A stretch of DNA of 64,000 nucleotides from Hymenopus coronatus (GCA_030762935.1 CM060884.1:73287196-73351195); one strand, 5' to 3'. Shown: positions 10,979 through 23,260, numbered from the stretch's first letter. The notes: generated by a model not told the origin, from the sequence alone. A program made the numbers and translations.

Positions 10979-13900
10979 CCACTCACTTAGTCACTCACTA
11001 ACTCACCCTTTCACTCACTCACCCACTTACATTCTCACTCACTCACCCTCTCACCTACTTAAACACTCACTCACCCATCATCCACTTACACACTCACTCA
11101 CCCACTTACACACTCACTCACGCAGTCACCCACTTACATACTCACGCAGTCACCCACTCACCCACTCACTCACCCATTCATGCACCTACACATTCACTCA
11201 CTCACTCACCCACTCACTCATTCATGCACCTACACATTCACTCACTCACTCACCCACTCACCCATTCATGCACCTACACATTCACTCACTCACTCACCCA
11301 CTCACCCATTCATGCACCTACACATTCACTCACTCACTCACCCACTCATCCACTTACACACTCACTCACCCAGTCACCCACTTACACACTCACTCACCCA
11401 CTCACCCACTTACACACCCATTCACCCACTTACACTCTCACACACTCACCCCCTTACACTCTCTTACACACTCACTCATCCACTTACACTTTCACTCACT
11501 CACTTACACACTCACTCATCCACTCACCCACTTACATACTCACACACCCACTCACCCACTTACATACCCACTCACCCACTCACCCACTTACATACTCACA
11601 CACCCACTCACCCACTTACACACTCACTCACCCACTCACCCACTTACATACTCACACACCCACTCACCCACTTACATACCCACACACCCACTTACACACT
11701 CGCTCACTCACTCACCCACCCACTTACACTCTCACTTACTCACATACTCACACACTCACTCACCCACTCACCCACCTACACACTCATTCACCCACTTACA
11801 CACTCACTCACTCATTCACCCACCCACTTACACTCTCATTCACTGACCCACTTACACACTTACTCACCCACTTACACACTCACTCACTCATTCACCCACC
11901 TACACACTCATTCACCCACTTACACACTCACTCACTCATTCACTCACCCACTTACACTCTCATTCACTGACCCACTTACACACTTACTCACCCACTTACA
12001 CACTCACTCACTCATTCACCCACCTACACACTCATTCACCCACTTACACACTCACTCACTCATTCACCCACCTACACACTTACTCACCCACTCACTCACT
12101 CACTCACCCACTTACACACTCACTCACTCATTCACCCACCTACACACTCATTCACCCACTTACACACTCACTCACTCATTCACCCACCTACACACTTACT
12201 CACCCACTCACTCACTCACTCACCCACTTACACACTCACTCACTCATTCACCCACCTACACACTTACTCACCCACTCACTCACTCACTCACCCACTTACA
12301 CACTCACTCACTCATTCACCCACCTACACACTTACTCACCCACTCACTCACTCACTCACCCACTTACACACTCACTCACTCATTCACCCACCTACACACT
12401 TACTCACCCACTCACTCACTCACTCACCCACTTACACACTCACTCACTCATTCACCCACCTACACACTCACTCACCCACTTACACACTCATTCACTGACC
12501 CACTTACACACTTACTCACCCACTTACACACTTACTCACCCACTTACACACTCACTCACCCACTTACACACTCACTCACCCACTTACATACTCACTCACT
12601 CACTCACTTACACACTCACTCACTCATTCACCCACTTACACACTCACTCACTCACCCACTTACACACTCACTCACTCACTCACCCACTTACACACTCATT
12701 CACTCATTCACCCACTTACACACTCACTCACTCATTCACCCACTTACACACTCATTCACTCATTCACCCACTTACACACTCACTCACTCACCCACTTACA
12801 CACTCATTCACTCATTCACCCACTTACACACTCACTCACTCACTCACCCACTTACACACTCACTCACTCACCCACTTACACACTCACTCACTCATTCACC
12901 CACTTACACACTCACTCACTCACCCACTTACATACTCACTCACTCACTCACCCACTTACACACTCATTCACTCATTCACCCACTTACACACTCACTCACT
13001 CATCCCCTTACACACTCATTCACTCACTTACACACTCACTTACACACTCACTTACACACTCACTCACTCTCTCACTCACTCACTCACTCACTCACTCACT
13101 CACCCACTTACACTCTCACTCACCCACTTACTCACTCACTCACCCACTTACACTCTCACTCACCCACTTACTCACTCACTCACTCACTCACTCACTCACC
13201 CACTCACCCAGTTACACACTCATTCACTCACCCACTCACCCACTTACACAACCACTCATCCACTTACACACTAGCTCACCCATTTACACACTCACTCACC
13301 CACCTACACACTCACTCACCCACCTACACACTCACTCACCCACCTACACACTCACTCATCCACTTACACACTAGCTCACCCACTTACACACTAGCTCACC
13401 CACCTACACACTCACTCACCCACCTACACACTCACTCACTCATTCACCCACCTACACACTCATTCATCCACTTACACACTCACTCACTCATTCACCCACC
13501 CACTTACACTCTCATTCACTGACCCACTTACACACTCACTCACCCACTTACACACTCACTCACCCACTTACACACTCACTCACTCATTCACCCACCCACT
13601 TACACTCTCATTCACTGACCCACTTACACACTTACTCACCCACTTACACACTCACTCACCCACTTACACACTCACTCACTCACTTACATACTCACTCACT
13701 CACCCACTTACACACTCACTCACCCACTTACACTCTCATTCACTCACCCACTTACACACTTACTCACCCACTTACACACTCACTCACCCACTTCCACACT
13801 CACTCACCCACTTACATACTCACTCACTCACTCACTTACACACTCACTCACTCATTCACCCACTTACACACTCACTCACTCACCCACTTACACACTCACT

Positions 13901-15900
13901 CACTCATTCACCCACTTACACACTCACTCACTCACCCACTTACACACTCACTCACCCACTTACATACTCACTCACTCACTCACTTACACACTCACTCACT
14001 CATTCACCCACTTACACACTCACTCACTCACCCACTTACACACTCACTCACTCATTCACCCACTTACACACTCACTCACTCATTCACCCACTTACACACT
14101 CACTCACTCACCCACTTACACACTCATTCACTCATTCACCCACTTACACACTCACTCACTCATCCCCTTACACACTCATTCACTCACTTACACACTCACT
14201 TACACACTCACTTACACACTCACTCACTCTCTCACTCACTCACTCACTCACTCACTCACTCACTCACTCACTCACTCACTCACCCACTTACACTCTCACT
14301 CACCCACTTACTCACTCACTTACTCACTCACCCACTTACACTCTCACTCACTCACCCACTCACCCAGTTACACACTCATTCACTCACCCACTCACCCACT
14401 TACACAACCACTCATCCACTTACACACTAGCTCACCCACTTACACAATCAATCACTCACCCACTTATACACTCACTCACCCACTTACACACTCACTCACT
14501 CACCCATTTACACACTCACTCACACACTTACACACTCACTCACTCACTCACCCACTTACACTCTCACTCACTCACCCACTTACACTCTCACTCACTCACC
14601 CACTTACACTCTCACTCACCCACTTACACACTTACACACCCACTTACACACTCACTCACTCACTCACTCACTCACTCACCCACTTACACACTCACTCATC
14701 CACTTACACACTCACTCACTCACTCACTCACTCACCCACTCACGCACTTACATACCCACTTACTCTCTCACTCACTCTCCCGATCGACCACTTACACACC
14801 CACTCATCCACTTACACACCCACTCACTCACCCATTTACACACTCACTCACCCATTTACACACTCACTCACACACTTACACACTCACTCACTCACTCACC
14901 CACTTACACTCTCACTCACTCACCCACTTACACTCTCACTCACTCACCCACTTACACTCTCACTCACTCACCCACTTACACACTTACACACCCACTTACA
15001 CACTCACTCACTCACTCACCCACTTACACACTCACTCATCCACTTACACACTCACTCACTCACTCACCCACTTACATACCCACTTACTCTCTCACTCACT
15101 CTCCCGATCGACCACTTACACACCCACTCACTCACCCATTTACACACTCACTCACCCAATTACACACTCACTCACGCACCCACTTACACACTCACTCACT
15201 CTCCCACTTACACACTCACTCACGCACCCACTTACCTACTAACTCATTATCTCACTCACCCACTCACCCACTTACGCACCCACTTATTTTCTCACTCACC
15301 CACTCACCCACTTACACAATCACTCAATACCCACTTACACACTCACTCACTCATTCACTCACCCACTCATGCACTCACCCACCCACTTACACACACACTC
15401 ACCCACTCACGCACTCACTCACTCACCCACTTATGCACTCACTCACTCACCCACTTACACACTCACTCACTCACTCACTCACTCGCCCACTTACACACTC
15501 ACTCCTCACTCACCGACTTACATATTCACTCACTCACTCACCCACCCACTTACACACTCACACACTTACACACTCACTTACCCACTCATTCATCTACTCA
15601 CACGCTCACACACTCACCCACTCACCCACTTACACACCCACTCACCCACTTACACTCTCACTCACCCACCGATTCATCTACTCACCCACTTACATATTCA
15701 CGCATCCACTCATTCACCTACTCACCCACTCATATACTCACTCACGCACTCATTCACTCATCCACTCACCCTTTCATTCACTCACACACTTACAGACTCA
15801 CTTACCCACTCATTCATCTACTCACATGCTGACACATCTACTCACCCTTTCATTCAGTCACCCACTTACTCTTTCACTCGCTCATCCACTCATTCACCTA
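10979..15900. repeat. 4.9-kb satellite array built on 4-bp units
   Basis: Almost entirely tetranucleotides CACT, CACC, TACA, CACA and CATT in phase. Longer periods are visible: a 44-bp unit at 11175-11350 (CATTCATGCACCTACACATT at 11175, 11219, 11263, 11307); a 68-bp higher-order unit with CATTCACCCACC starts at 12177, 12245, 12313, 12381 and 12449; a copy of roughly 1.16 kb (CATCCCCTTA at 13001 and 14161); and a 324-bp duplication marked by the rare CGATCGACCA (14781 and 15105). The units lack stop codons in all plus frames, which explains 170- to 780-codon open frames rich in Thr-His-Ser-Leu. Confidence 0.97.
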
Positions 15901-15902
15901 CC

Positions 15903-16240
15903 ATATAGTATATATTATTTTAATCAAAATCTTTTGAGCCGTTTTTGAAAAATATTCCATGTAAAGAGTAGTTTGGGGCGTGGGGATTTTCTTGAAAATC
16001 TTCGTGTCGCATCCTTTTAAGACACCAAACTTAAATACAAGTTTGGTATTTACGAACTTTTCGTTTTTGAGTTATCGTGTTCACTGTCACACGGAAAGAT
16101 ACAGAAGGACCTTTTTGCAATTATTTTTGGGATTCAGGGGACCCAAAACAAGTATTTCCGGTGAAATCTCGGTATCGAATTTTTGGGTAGAATGCATTAC
16201 CTTCTCTATAAACTATGTACATAGTACATATAGAGAAAGT
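15903..16240 (-). mobile_element. HL 5' half at the right edge of the satellite
   Basis: Starts at TATTATTTTAATCAAAATC in the mid-body, contains its own short microsatellite (16082-16110), and ends GTACATATAGAGAAAGTAAC. It includes sequence that also occurs left of the array, so the array lies between two different HL pieces and not inside one intact copy. Confidence 0.85.
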
Positions 16241-16261
16241 AACAATTAAATCAAGTCCTTA

Positions 16262-16402
16262 GCATGGCTTATTGGTCTCGTGACATAGAAGAATCTCAAG
16301 GTGATAAAGAGGCCTCTGAGCAAAACTAAGCGGTCTTTCACACCCAGAATAGAAAGGAACGCTGAGAAGCCCAGAAGTTAAGGAGTGTCCATAAATAAAA
16401 CT
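16262..16402 (+). mobile_element. SINE-A body fragment
   Basis: Headless SINE-A: GATAAAGAGGCCTCTGAGC, CTAAGCGGTCTTTCAC and the GTCCATAAATAAAACTCC tail. Confidence 0.7.
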
Positions 16403-16417
16403 CCATTTCCATCTCTG

Positions 16418-16490
16418 AAATTCGACATCGAAATTTTGGGAGGAATGCAGCAATATCTTCTCTATGCATAGTACACGTAATATGTATTAT
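16418..16490 (-). mobile_element. HL 5' end scrap
   Basis: About 70 bp: CATCGAAATTTTGGGAGGAA through TTCTCTATGCATAGTACACG. Confidence 0.6.
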
Positions 16491-16770
16491 CAGTGGCGCA
16501 GGCGATATAGCTGCTGCGAAATAACGTGAAAACATCCATAACGAGAACCTGACTACAACAGTTATGAAAACTACAAATGTGACAGCTGCTATATTCCCAA
16601 AAGCCATACAAGTGTACAGTTGACATGTGGGCGAGCTCGGAAATAATAAGGTAGGCGACAGTTGGGCTTCGTCTCTTTGAAAACACACTCAATACCATGC
16701 TTTCCTCTCTTTAATGGCTTTATTTGCTTTTGAGCACTCGTTTCCTACAACACTAAAATTACAATATTAC
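16491..16770. other. Interval without a recognised feature
   Basis: Overlapping minus frames of 78 and 116 codons include hydrophobic stretches that could mimic membrane segments, but there is no recognisable family and the frames run into neighbouring repeats. Confidence 0.35.
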
Positions 16771-17168
16771 TTTCTCTACACGTACTATGTATATAGTGTA
16801 AAGAGGGCGTATTATATTGCACCCAAAAATTGGATACTGAGATTTCACTAGAAATACACCATGTGAGTCTCCCTGAGTCCAAAAAAAGATATTTGTAGAA
16901 TATATTCCGTATGTATGTTTGTGGAAAATATAGCTCAAAAACTAAAACTCCGTTCAATATGAAACTTAGTATTTAAGTTAAGGAATTTTCTTTTTCTCAA
17001 ACATGGCTCTAAAGATTTTGATTAAAATACCGTATATGAAAGCAATTTACATTACAAACAAAATGTATATTTTAAATTTTATAGAAGTAGTCTCTTAAAA
17101 TCTTTTTATATAAATGAATTTTACTGAATTTTGCATAACGCACAATTTATGTCATATACATTTTATCT
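16771..17168 (+). mobile_element. HL element, distal half missing
   Basis: 5' ACTTTCTCTACACG, weak microsatellite near 16903-16920, body to CACAATTTATGTCATATACA; cut by the next HL 5' end. Confidence 0.85.
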
Positions 17169-17653
17169 TTCTCCAATCTGCGTGTACTATATAGATAGAG
17201 AAGGTATTGTACTGCACCCAAAAACTCGTTGTAGAGATTTAACCTGAAATATATGTTTTGCGTCCCCTGAGTCCGAAGAAAGCCTTTCTTCTGTGTGTGT
17301 CTGTGGACAGCGTAGCTCCAGAACGAAAAGACCGTTAATTACCAAACTTAAAATTAAATTTGTAACTTTGAAGGATACAACATGAAGATTTTCAATAAAA
17401 TCCCCCGCCCCCAACTACTCTTTATATGGAGCATTTTTTAAAAAAAAATTAAAATTCTCAAAAATGGCTAAAAGATTTTGATTAAAATATCGTGTACTAA
17501 AGATATTTACCTGAAAAGTAAAATGTATATCTTGAATTTTCCAGAAACAGCTTCTGGAGATTGCTTTACTTTGGATGAATTTTACGGAATTTTGTAGAAA
17601 TGCTAAACCGTAAGAGATGGACACACACAATTTATGCTATATACTTTTTTTTT
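17169..17653 (+). mobile_element. HL element, left arm of an inverted pair
   Basis: 5' TTCTCCAATCTGCGTGTACT, short microsatellite at 17291-17308. It ends near ATGCTATATACTT, where the orientation reverses. Confidence 0.85.
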
Positions 17654-18290
17654 GACAAATTCTTGTATGAGAGAAGTATAAGTTTTTCATAGCTCAAAAC
17701 AAAAACAAAGAATATGTCAAAAACGATCAACTCCACGAAAAAAATGTATACAACATAAATTGTTTGTTTTAATGTGCTCTACATTTGTTGTGTGGTAAGT
17801 TTTTGCCAATTTCTTACGGTTTAGCAGTTATGCAAAATTCTGTGAAATTCATCTAGAATAAAGTAGTCTTCAGAGGATATTCACAGAAAATTCAAGATAT
17901 ACATTTTATTTGTTAGGTAAATATCTTTAATATACGATATTTTAAACAAAATCGTTAGAGGTCTGTTTTAGAAAATAAAAAAATTCGAAAAAAGTTCCAT
18001 GTAAAGGGTAGTTGGGGGTGAGGTTTTTTCTTGAAAATGTTCGTGACGCATCCTTGGAAGATACCAAACTTAAATACCAAGTTTGTATTGAACGAATGGT
18101 CTTTTCGTTTTTGAGCTATGCTTTCCACAGACACACACACACACGGAACCTTTTTCAAAAATTTTTTTTTGGGATTCAGGGGGACCCAAACATGTATTTC
18201 CAGTGAAATCTCAGTATCGAATTTTTAGTTGCAATACAATACTTTCTCTATACACTATATACATAGTACGTGTAGAGAAAGTAAAAATGT
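17654..18290 (-). mobile_element. HL element, right arm of an inverted pair
   Basis: Starts mid-body (GACAAATTCTTGTATGAG) in minus orientation and runs through the microsatellite (18128-18145) to GTGTAGAGAAAGTAAAAAT. Both arms lack the 3' hairpin end. Confidence 0.88.
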
Positions 18291-18299
18291 ACTTTCTGA

Positions 18300-18425
18300 A
18301 AATCAGTTCTGCTTTCCAATGCGAAAAGCACAGTCTTGCGTTCGTTCTGTCTGATTGGTGAGCCATGTTGGTCAATCGATCAATGGCACAGTCAAATCTA
18401 AAACTGAACTGGAGTCTGCAATGTA
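18300..18425. repeat. Uncharacterised interspersed repeat, copy 1
   Basis: Reverse-complement similarity to 34474-34590: blocks GTTCTGCTTTCCAATGC, CGTTCTGTCTGATTGG, AGCCATGTTGGTCAAT and GTCAAATCTAAAACTGAAC. No terminal repeats seen; the family is unknown. Confidence 0.65.
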
Positions 18426-18602
18426 GCCTTCCGGGATTGCAGAATCGACCACCTTGTCTTTTGACCGTCAGGGAACCTCTGCTTCGTTTGTGCATCTCTG
18501 GGCGAAGCTCCGGGCTCAACACTTCATCTCTCACCTCGCCTAGACACACCGTGACTTATCTCTTAAGATAGTAACCCGGAATCAGAATAATATTGGCCAG
18601 GA
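18426..18602. other. Interval without a recognised feature
   Basis: About 180 bp of moderate G+C with overlapping short frames on both strands and no identifiable domain; it could be part of the preceding repeat. Confidence 0.3.
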
Positions 18603-19417
18603 TTAAGGATACCCATCTGTGAAAATTTATAATAAAGTGTAAAACTTGAATTTTGTGCCTAATTAAATAATGTAATATTTGTAGTTCAATTTCCTGTTGT
18701 TTTTGTTATCATGCGGCGCTTTAAACCGTATCACGGTGTTTTAACCTTTTCACTATGGCGAAAAATTTCTAAAAATCCGAAATTTGGTTTCCACCAGAAA
18801 CTTTTGGCCTTAAAGACATAATGGGTTTAAAAATTCTGTAGGAGATTATGAAATTCTAAGACTTACATAAAAAAAACCAGTGTTAAATTGTATGTTAAAC
18901 CTTAAAAAGCTATTTTCACGTGTTTTACTTTTTCAACGTTTTTAAAATTTTAAATTGTTCCATATTATGCTGTTTTCGAAACAGATGTTTGAAAATGTTT
19001 ATACTTGTATAAAAATAGTACAAAAGAAAATTGATGAGATTATTTTTTGTAATATCATCAGTGCTTGCGTAATTAAATAATAAAATTAATATTATATAGC
19101 AAAAATAAACAAATAATAAAATGAAAATTGTTTTTTTTCTCTTAAATCAATAGTCAGATAAAAAGTTCACTAATACTGTATTTATCAGTATAACTGCAAA
19201 GTATTATATTTTTGTAACTGAAATTGCATCGTGTGGAATCATTTAATTAAATGACAATAAAATACTATAAATATGTTAATATCACATTAACTATTTTGAA
19301 CAAAAGTCTGAAAATTAGCATGTAAACTATTCTTAATATTGCAATTGCTGTGTTAAAATTTCAAATGAATCTAAGCAAAATTGTAGATATTAGGTTTTCA
19401 CAGATGGGTATCCTTAA
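18603..19417. mobile_element. piggyBac-like MITE with TTAA flanks
   Basis: Perfect inverted ends: GGATACCCATCTGTGAAAA from 18607 and its reverse complement ending at 19413, each flanked outside by TTAA (18603-18606 and 19414-19417). The 807-bp interior is A+T-rich with no long frame. A TTAA target duplication with short inverted repeats is typical of the piggyBac superfamily; the ends do not start with the usual CCY, so family assignment is tentative. Confidence 0.75.
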
Positions 19418-21035
19418 TGGAATATATTACAATTCCCAGCTTTGTAAACCAAACATTCGCAGCCAACAATTTCTATCCATATCAGCTGAATTTAAGTCCC
19501 GTTGTTATTTATTGTTGCTCTGCCTTCCCTGCACCACCCTCAAATAGCTATCCCCCACGTCGCGAGTATATGTTTCAATTAAAATTCGGTTCTCACTGCA
19601 TGGCCATTCGTGTATTCACATCTCGCTTCTAAAGCTACCATTTTGTTAAAGCCGAAAGCTGTGTCTTGAGCAGTTCTCGGCCTCGTCTTGGGTCTACCAA
19701 GGAATGCCATTAGTGCTTCCTAAGAGACCGCTCTTATAATTTGTAGCAGCATCTGGCGAGGAATGTTTGACCAACGCGCTCCTGAGGTTAGCAGAAACCA
19801 GCTCTTAAGGTGAAGCACAACCTCACAGTGTTTTATTGTTTCTGTGTAATTAGCAAATATCACAGTTTAAGTTCACTTTACCCAACAGTCGGTTTCAGCA
19901 GAGAAAATAGAAAGAAAAAACTACTAATGCCATATTTCCTTATTTAATTCTGGCAAAATCCCCTTATCATTTGTGTTCCATACCAGATTTTACCGATAAT
20001 TTGTTGAATTAGGAAGAGAAGATACTCTGAAATGGTTAAAAATCAGGTTTTCTGTTTTAGACACTAATAAAATTTCTATTATTTTCAGTTTCAGAAAATA
20101 TATACTTTTGGGAGGTTAAGAGGATTTTAGGGCATTTGAACATCATTTAAATGCTAGTCTGCATTCCTTTAAAACTGTTGTGCAAAGATCCTTTGTAGAA
20201 TATTTGTATCTTTAAATTCAGTTTTCTCAAAACAACATTTTTGAGCACTTATGTACCTTTTCCTCAGAATCTCTAAGCGATAGAGTGCTGAAATTTTCAG
20301 TACCTGTATGTAACACATAGTTAAACTTTCTGAACCACAATTATAATATATATTAATGGTATTAAAACAGCAATAACATTGCAACTGTTCCACATTTTTT
20401 GACCCTGTAAATAATTGTTTTTTTCAATTTCAAGTGAAATTATGTATTATAATATAACTAGATAGTTGAGGTTCAGAAGATGGCTGATTATACTAAAAAC
20501 AAGCATGCTAATTTTTGACTCTATATTACAAGTAATGTCAGAGAAAAGACTGCATAAATTCACGTGTCTTAAGAGCGTATTTTATTATTTATCTGCTGAC
20601 AGAAATACCTTTTACAGGCTCAATCAGATAAGTTATCAATTCGAACAACTCTTTCAAATAATGCTGTTGATTTGTAGAGTAAGTCATAAAAAATTCAGGA
20701 AAAACTATTGAGAACTTTAAGAGTAGTAACTTAACTCACATAAGGTGTAATTTCCGTATGTTATGACTACCTTGTTCCCTTAAATAAAACAGGTGGTTAA
20801 AAGGGTGCAAAAAAGAAATATTTTAGTAGCTGGAATACACTCAGGAGATATAAGCGTTTCCTATTGGTTTATGTTAAAAGCCTGACACTCAGACCCTTAC
20901 CAATGAACAGAGGTCTTAGAACGAAGAGAAGGGAGAATAAGGCAAACATTATGTAGAATGATGGGATTAAACTGTCTTATGTATACGGCCTTTTAAACAT
21001 CACTTAAAGTTTAAACTGTTATAAATGCATTGGAA
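19418..21035. other. 1.6-kb A+T-rich interval without a recognised feature
   Basis: No HL, SINE or transposase sequence recognised. Frames are 65-81 codons and lack motifs. A slightly G+C-richer patch at 19640-19830 shows nothing identifiable. Confidence 0.5.
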
Positions 21036-21407
21036 TAGATCTGATGTGTTATACTGACATAACTTCCTCTAGCTGCTCTACAAGCAAACCTCTTTCTACA
21101 ACAAGCTAGTCGAGATAAACAATAGCAGAATGTTCTTATTACTTAATGCCTTATAAGTGGAAGGGAATGCGCTATGCTAAAGCAATAGTTAAATGTTTTA
21201 AAAGCTGTCGTTATGCGGTTATCATTGCAAATCGTGTCTTGTCTTGACCAGAAGTAGAACAAAGGAAAAACGGACACTTTCGGTCTGAGAAAAGTATAAG
21301 TACTTTACAATTGAACCGAATATCTCGGAAAGGACATATATTGTGTGTTTTGACGAGATCTGTATCCTTTCTGAAGTTCCCACGGTTTAGTAATGGCTCT
21401 AACGATG
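21036..21407 (-). mobile_element. HL distal part
   Basis: Starts TCTGATGTGTTATACTGACA (weak hairpin) and CTCTAGCTGCTCTAC, then the alternative-subfamily body (AACGGACACTTTCGG). It breaks off at a SINE-A fragment. Confidence 0.8.
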
Positions 21408-21411
21408 AATT

Positions 21412-21632
21412 TTGTGGATATTTTTCGGGTGTAAAAATCCTTAGCATGGCTTCCTTCGGAAGGGAAGTAAAGCCGTTGATCCCATGTCGTAGATTTACGG
21501 CTCGTAAAAGAACCGCAAGCTTGATAGAGAGGTCTCTGAGCAAAATTAAGCGGTCTTTCACGCCCAATATAGAATGGGACGCTGAGAACCACAGCAGTTA
21601 AAGAGCGTCCATAAATAACACGCCATTTACAT
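21412..21632 (+). mobile_element. SINE-A copy without head
   Basis: Body begins GGATATTTTTCGGGTGTAA and continues to AAATAACACGCCATTTACAT. The tRNA-like promoter is missing. Confidence 0.75.
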
Positions 21633-21772
21633 TGCTGGCTACGGGTCGGCCCTCGTAACAGATTCTCCATTCTGTGGTTTCGTGCTATTGGCTCAGCATT
21701 GGCTTTCAAGTCCTAGAGGGGTGCCAGTTCTCAAAATACGGGTAGGGTAAGCCGATTACGAAACGAAACAAT
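21633..21772 (+). mobile_element. SINE-B 3' part
   Basis: CTGGCTACGGGTCGGCC, CCATTCTGTGGTTTCGT, and the tail GCCGATTACGAAACGAAAC shared with 1167-1184 and 1497-1516. Confidence 0.65.
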
Positions 21773-21846
21773 GAAGATAAATTAATAGTCTTTTGTAAGA
21801 ATAATTTGTTTGCAGAAGATGTAGAGAAAGTCATGTGAATAGAACT
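21773..21846 (+). mobile_element. HL 3' end, interrupted by a SINE
   Basis: Ends GATGTAGAGAAAGTCATGTG then AATAGAAC. The second hairpin arm continues at 22141 (ACATTAGATT) after the SINE insertion. Confidence 0.85.
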
Positions 21847-22131
21847 CTCCATGTCACAGCTCGCTAAGAGCCTTAGCCTACCGCCCGCCCGCTGCGTTCC
21901 CCATTTCGATCCATTACAGACGTCTTGGATGGGGTTCAGTATTGGGGTGAGACGTGGTCACTTAATGCGGTCTTCATGACCTGGAGCCGCTACTACTCCC
22001 TCAAGTAGCTCCTCACTTTGCTCCCCAGGAACCTCACGAGGCTGAGTGCACCCCAGTCCAGGTCTCCCAGCGGGGGAAAAATCCCCACGCTGGTACTGGG
22101 AATCGAACCCAGGTCTCCCGCTTGGCAAGGC
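21847..22131 (-). mobile_element. SINE-E inserted in an HL hairpin
   Basis: Flanked by a perfect 9-bp duplication GAATAGAAC (21838-21846 and 22132-22140). The minus strand has a B-box-like GGTTCGATTCC at the head side and a CCCAG/CTGGG pairing; the A box is missing, so it is 5'-truncated. The target duplication indicates retrotransposition, and the insertion is younger than the HL copy it splits. Confidence 0.85.
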
Positions 22132-22140
22132 GAATAGAAC

Positions 22141-22156
22141 ACATTAGATTTAATTT
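22141..22156 (+). mobile_element. HL hairpin second arm
   Basis: Remainder of the HL 3' end (ACATTAGATT) separated from 21773-21846 by the SINE. Confidence 0.7.
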
Positions 22157-22247
22157 CTTTATGTATTAATTTACTTTTATTAACGAATTAATTTTATCTT
22201 TTATTATACAATAAATGTGTTCATATATCATGTATAACTTTTATTTA

Positions 22248-23042
22248 ATTTCATCTTTTCTACACGTACTATGTACACAGTGTATAGAGAAGATATTGTA
22301 TTCCATCCAAAAACTCGATATCGAGATTTCACGGTAATATATATTTCGACGTCCCCTGAGTTCTAAAAAAAAAGCATTTTTAGAAAAAGGTCCGCCTGTG
22401 TGTGAGTCTGTGGACAGCATAGCTGAAAAACTAAAAGATCATTAAAATTTCAAACTTAGTACTTAACTTTATTATTTCCAAGGTTGCAATACGAAGATTT
22501 TCAAGAAAATCCCATACTCGAAACTACCCTTTACATGGAATATCTCTTTAAAATTTGTTTTCCTCAAAAATGGTTATAACGATTTTTATAAAAGTACCGT
22601 ATATTATAAATATCTTTTTTTTCACTATTAAAACGAGCATTTTGAATTTTATGAATGTTTATTCGTTCTGGAGAATTTTGCTGAATTCTGCACGACCATT
22701 ACAAACACAGCAAATCTTATTAGACTGAAACTGTAGAATACTCACCATTAGACCATGTGCATTTATGTCGTACATTTGACCGTTTCCAAGATATTCCTTG
22801 TTTTTGATCTCAAGCTTAAACTATTTAACTTCTCAAACGGGCTACTTTACCTTAGCTTTTGTTTACTGCTGGCCTTCCATAGCGAACCGAACTTCAATTT
22901 TCAGATAATATTTCCCTCTGTTTACAATGAATGAAGCAGTATGACTATTTCTGCCCATCTCTATTAGTGTCATGTAGATAAAAGACAGTTTGTTTGCAGA
23001 ACGGATTGACAATACCATGTGAATGGAACACATCATTTTTTT
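22248..23042 (+). mobile_element. HL element
   Basis: 5' TTTTCTACACGTACTATGTA, short microsatellite near 22393-22412, diverged body, and 3' end CCATGTGAATGGAACACATC at about 23014-23033. The inverted repeat is degraded (GGATTGACAATA). Confidence 0.82.
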
Positions 23043-23139
23043 AAACATGATATATAATATTATATTTACATTATTATTCTAAATATAATTTGCTTATTTT
23101 CTATGAATATTTTAAAATCAATTATTTTCTTTTTAAATT

Positions 23140-23260
23140 TTAAACGTTATTATTATTATTGTTATTACAATTATTTTTATCATTATTCGTATTATTATAA
23201 ATATTGTTATCATTATCATCATTATAATCATTATAATCATTATTATTGTTATTTTATTAT
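23140..23260. repeat. ATT-rich microsatellite
   Basis: Impure TTA/ATT/ATC trinucleotide run left of the SINE. Confidence 0.8.

Noticed and set aside
11180..13522. 780-codon open frame rich in Thr-His-Ser-Leu-Pro, plus overlapping frames of 248 and 192 codons
   Set aside because: The tetranucleotide units contain no stop triplets in any plus frame, and the frames start and end with the satellite. Multiple overlapping long frames in different phases are what repeat composition predicts.
15369..15948. 171- and 179-codon His/Ser/Thr-rich frames
   Set aside because: Right end of the same satellite array, not coding sequence.
16338..16698. Multi-pass membrane-like minus frame of 116 codons
   Set aside because: Its N- and C-terminal portions cross into SINE and HL scraps, and an overlapping frame is equally open; no family match recognised.
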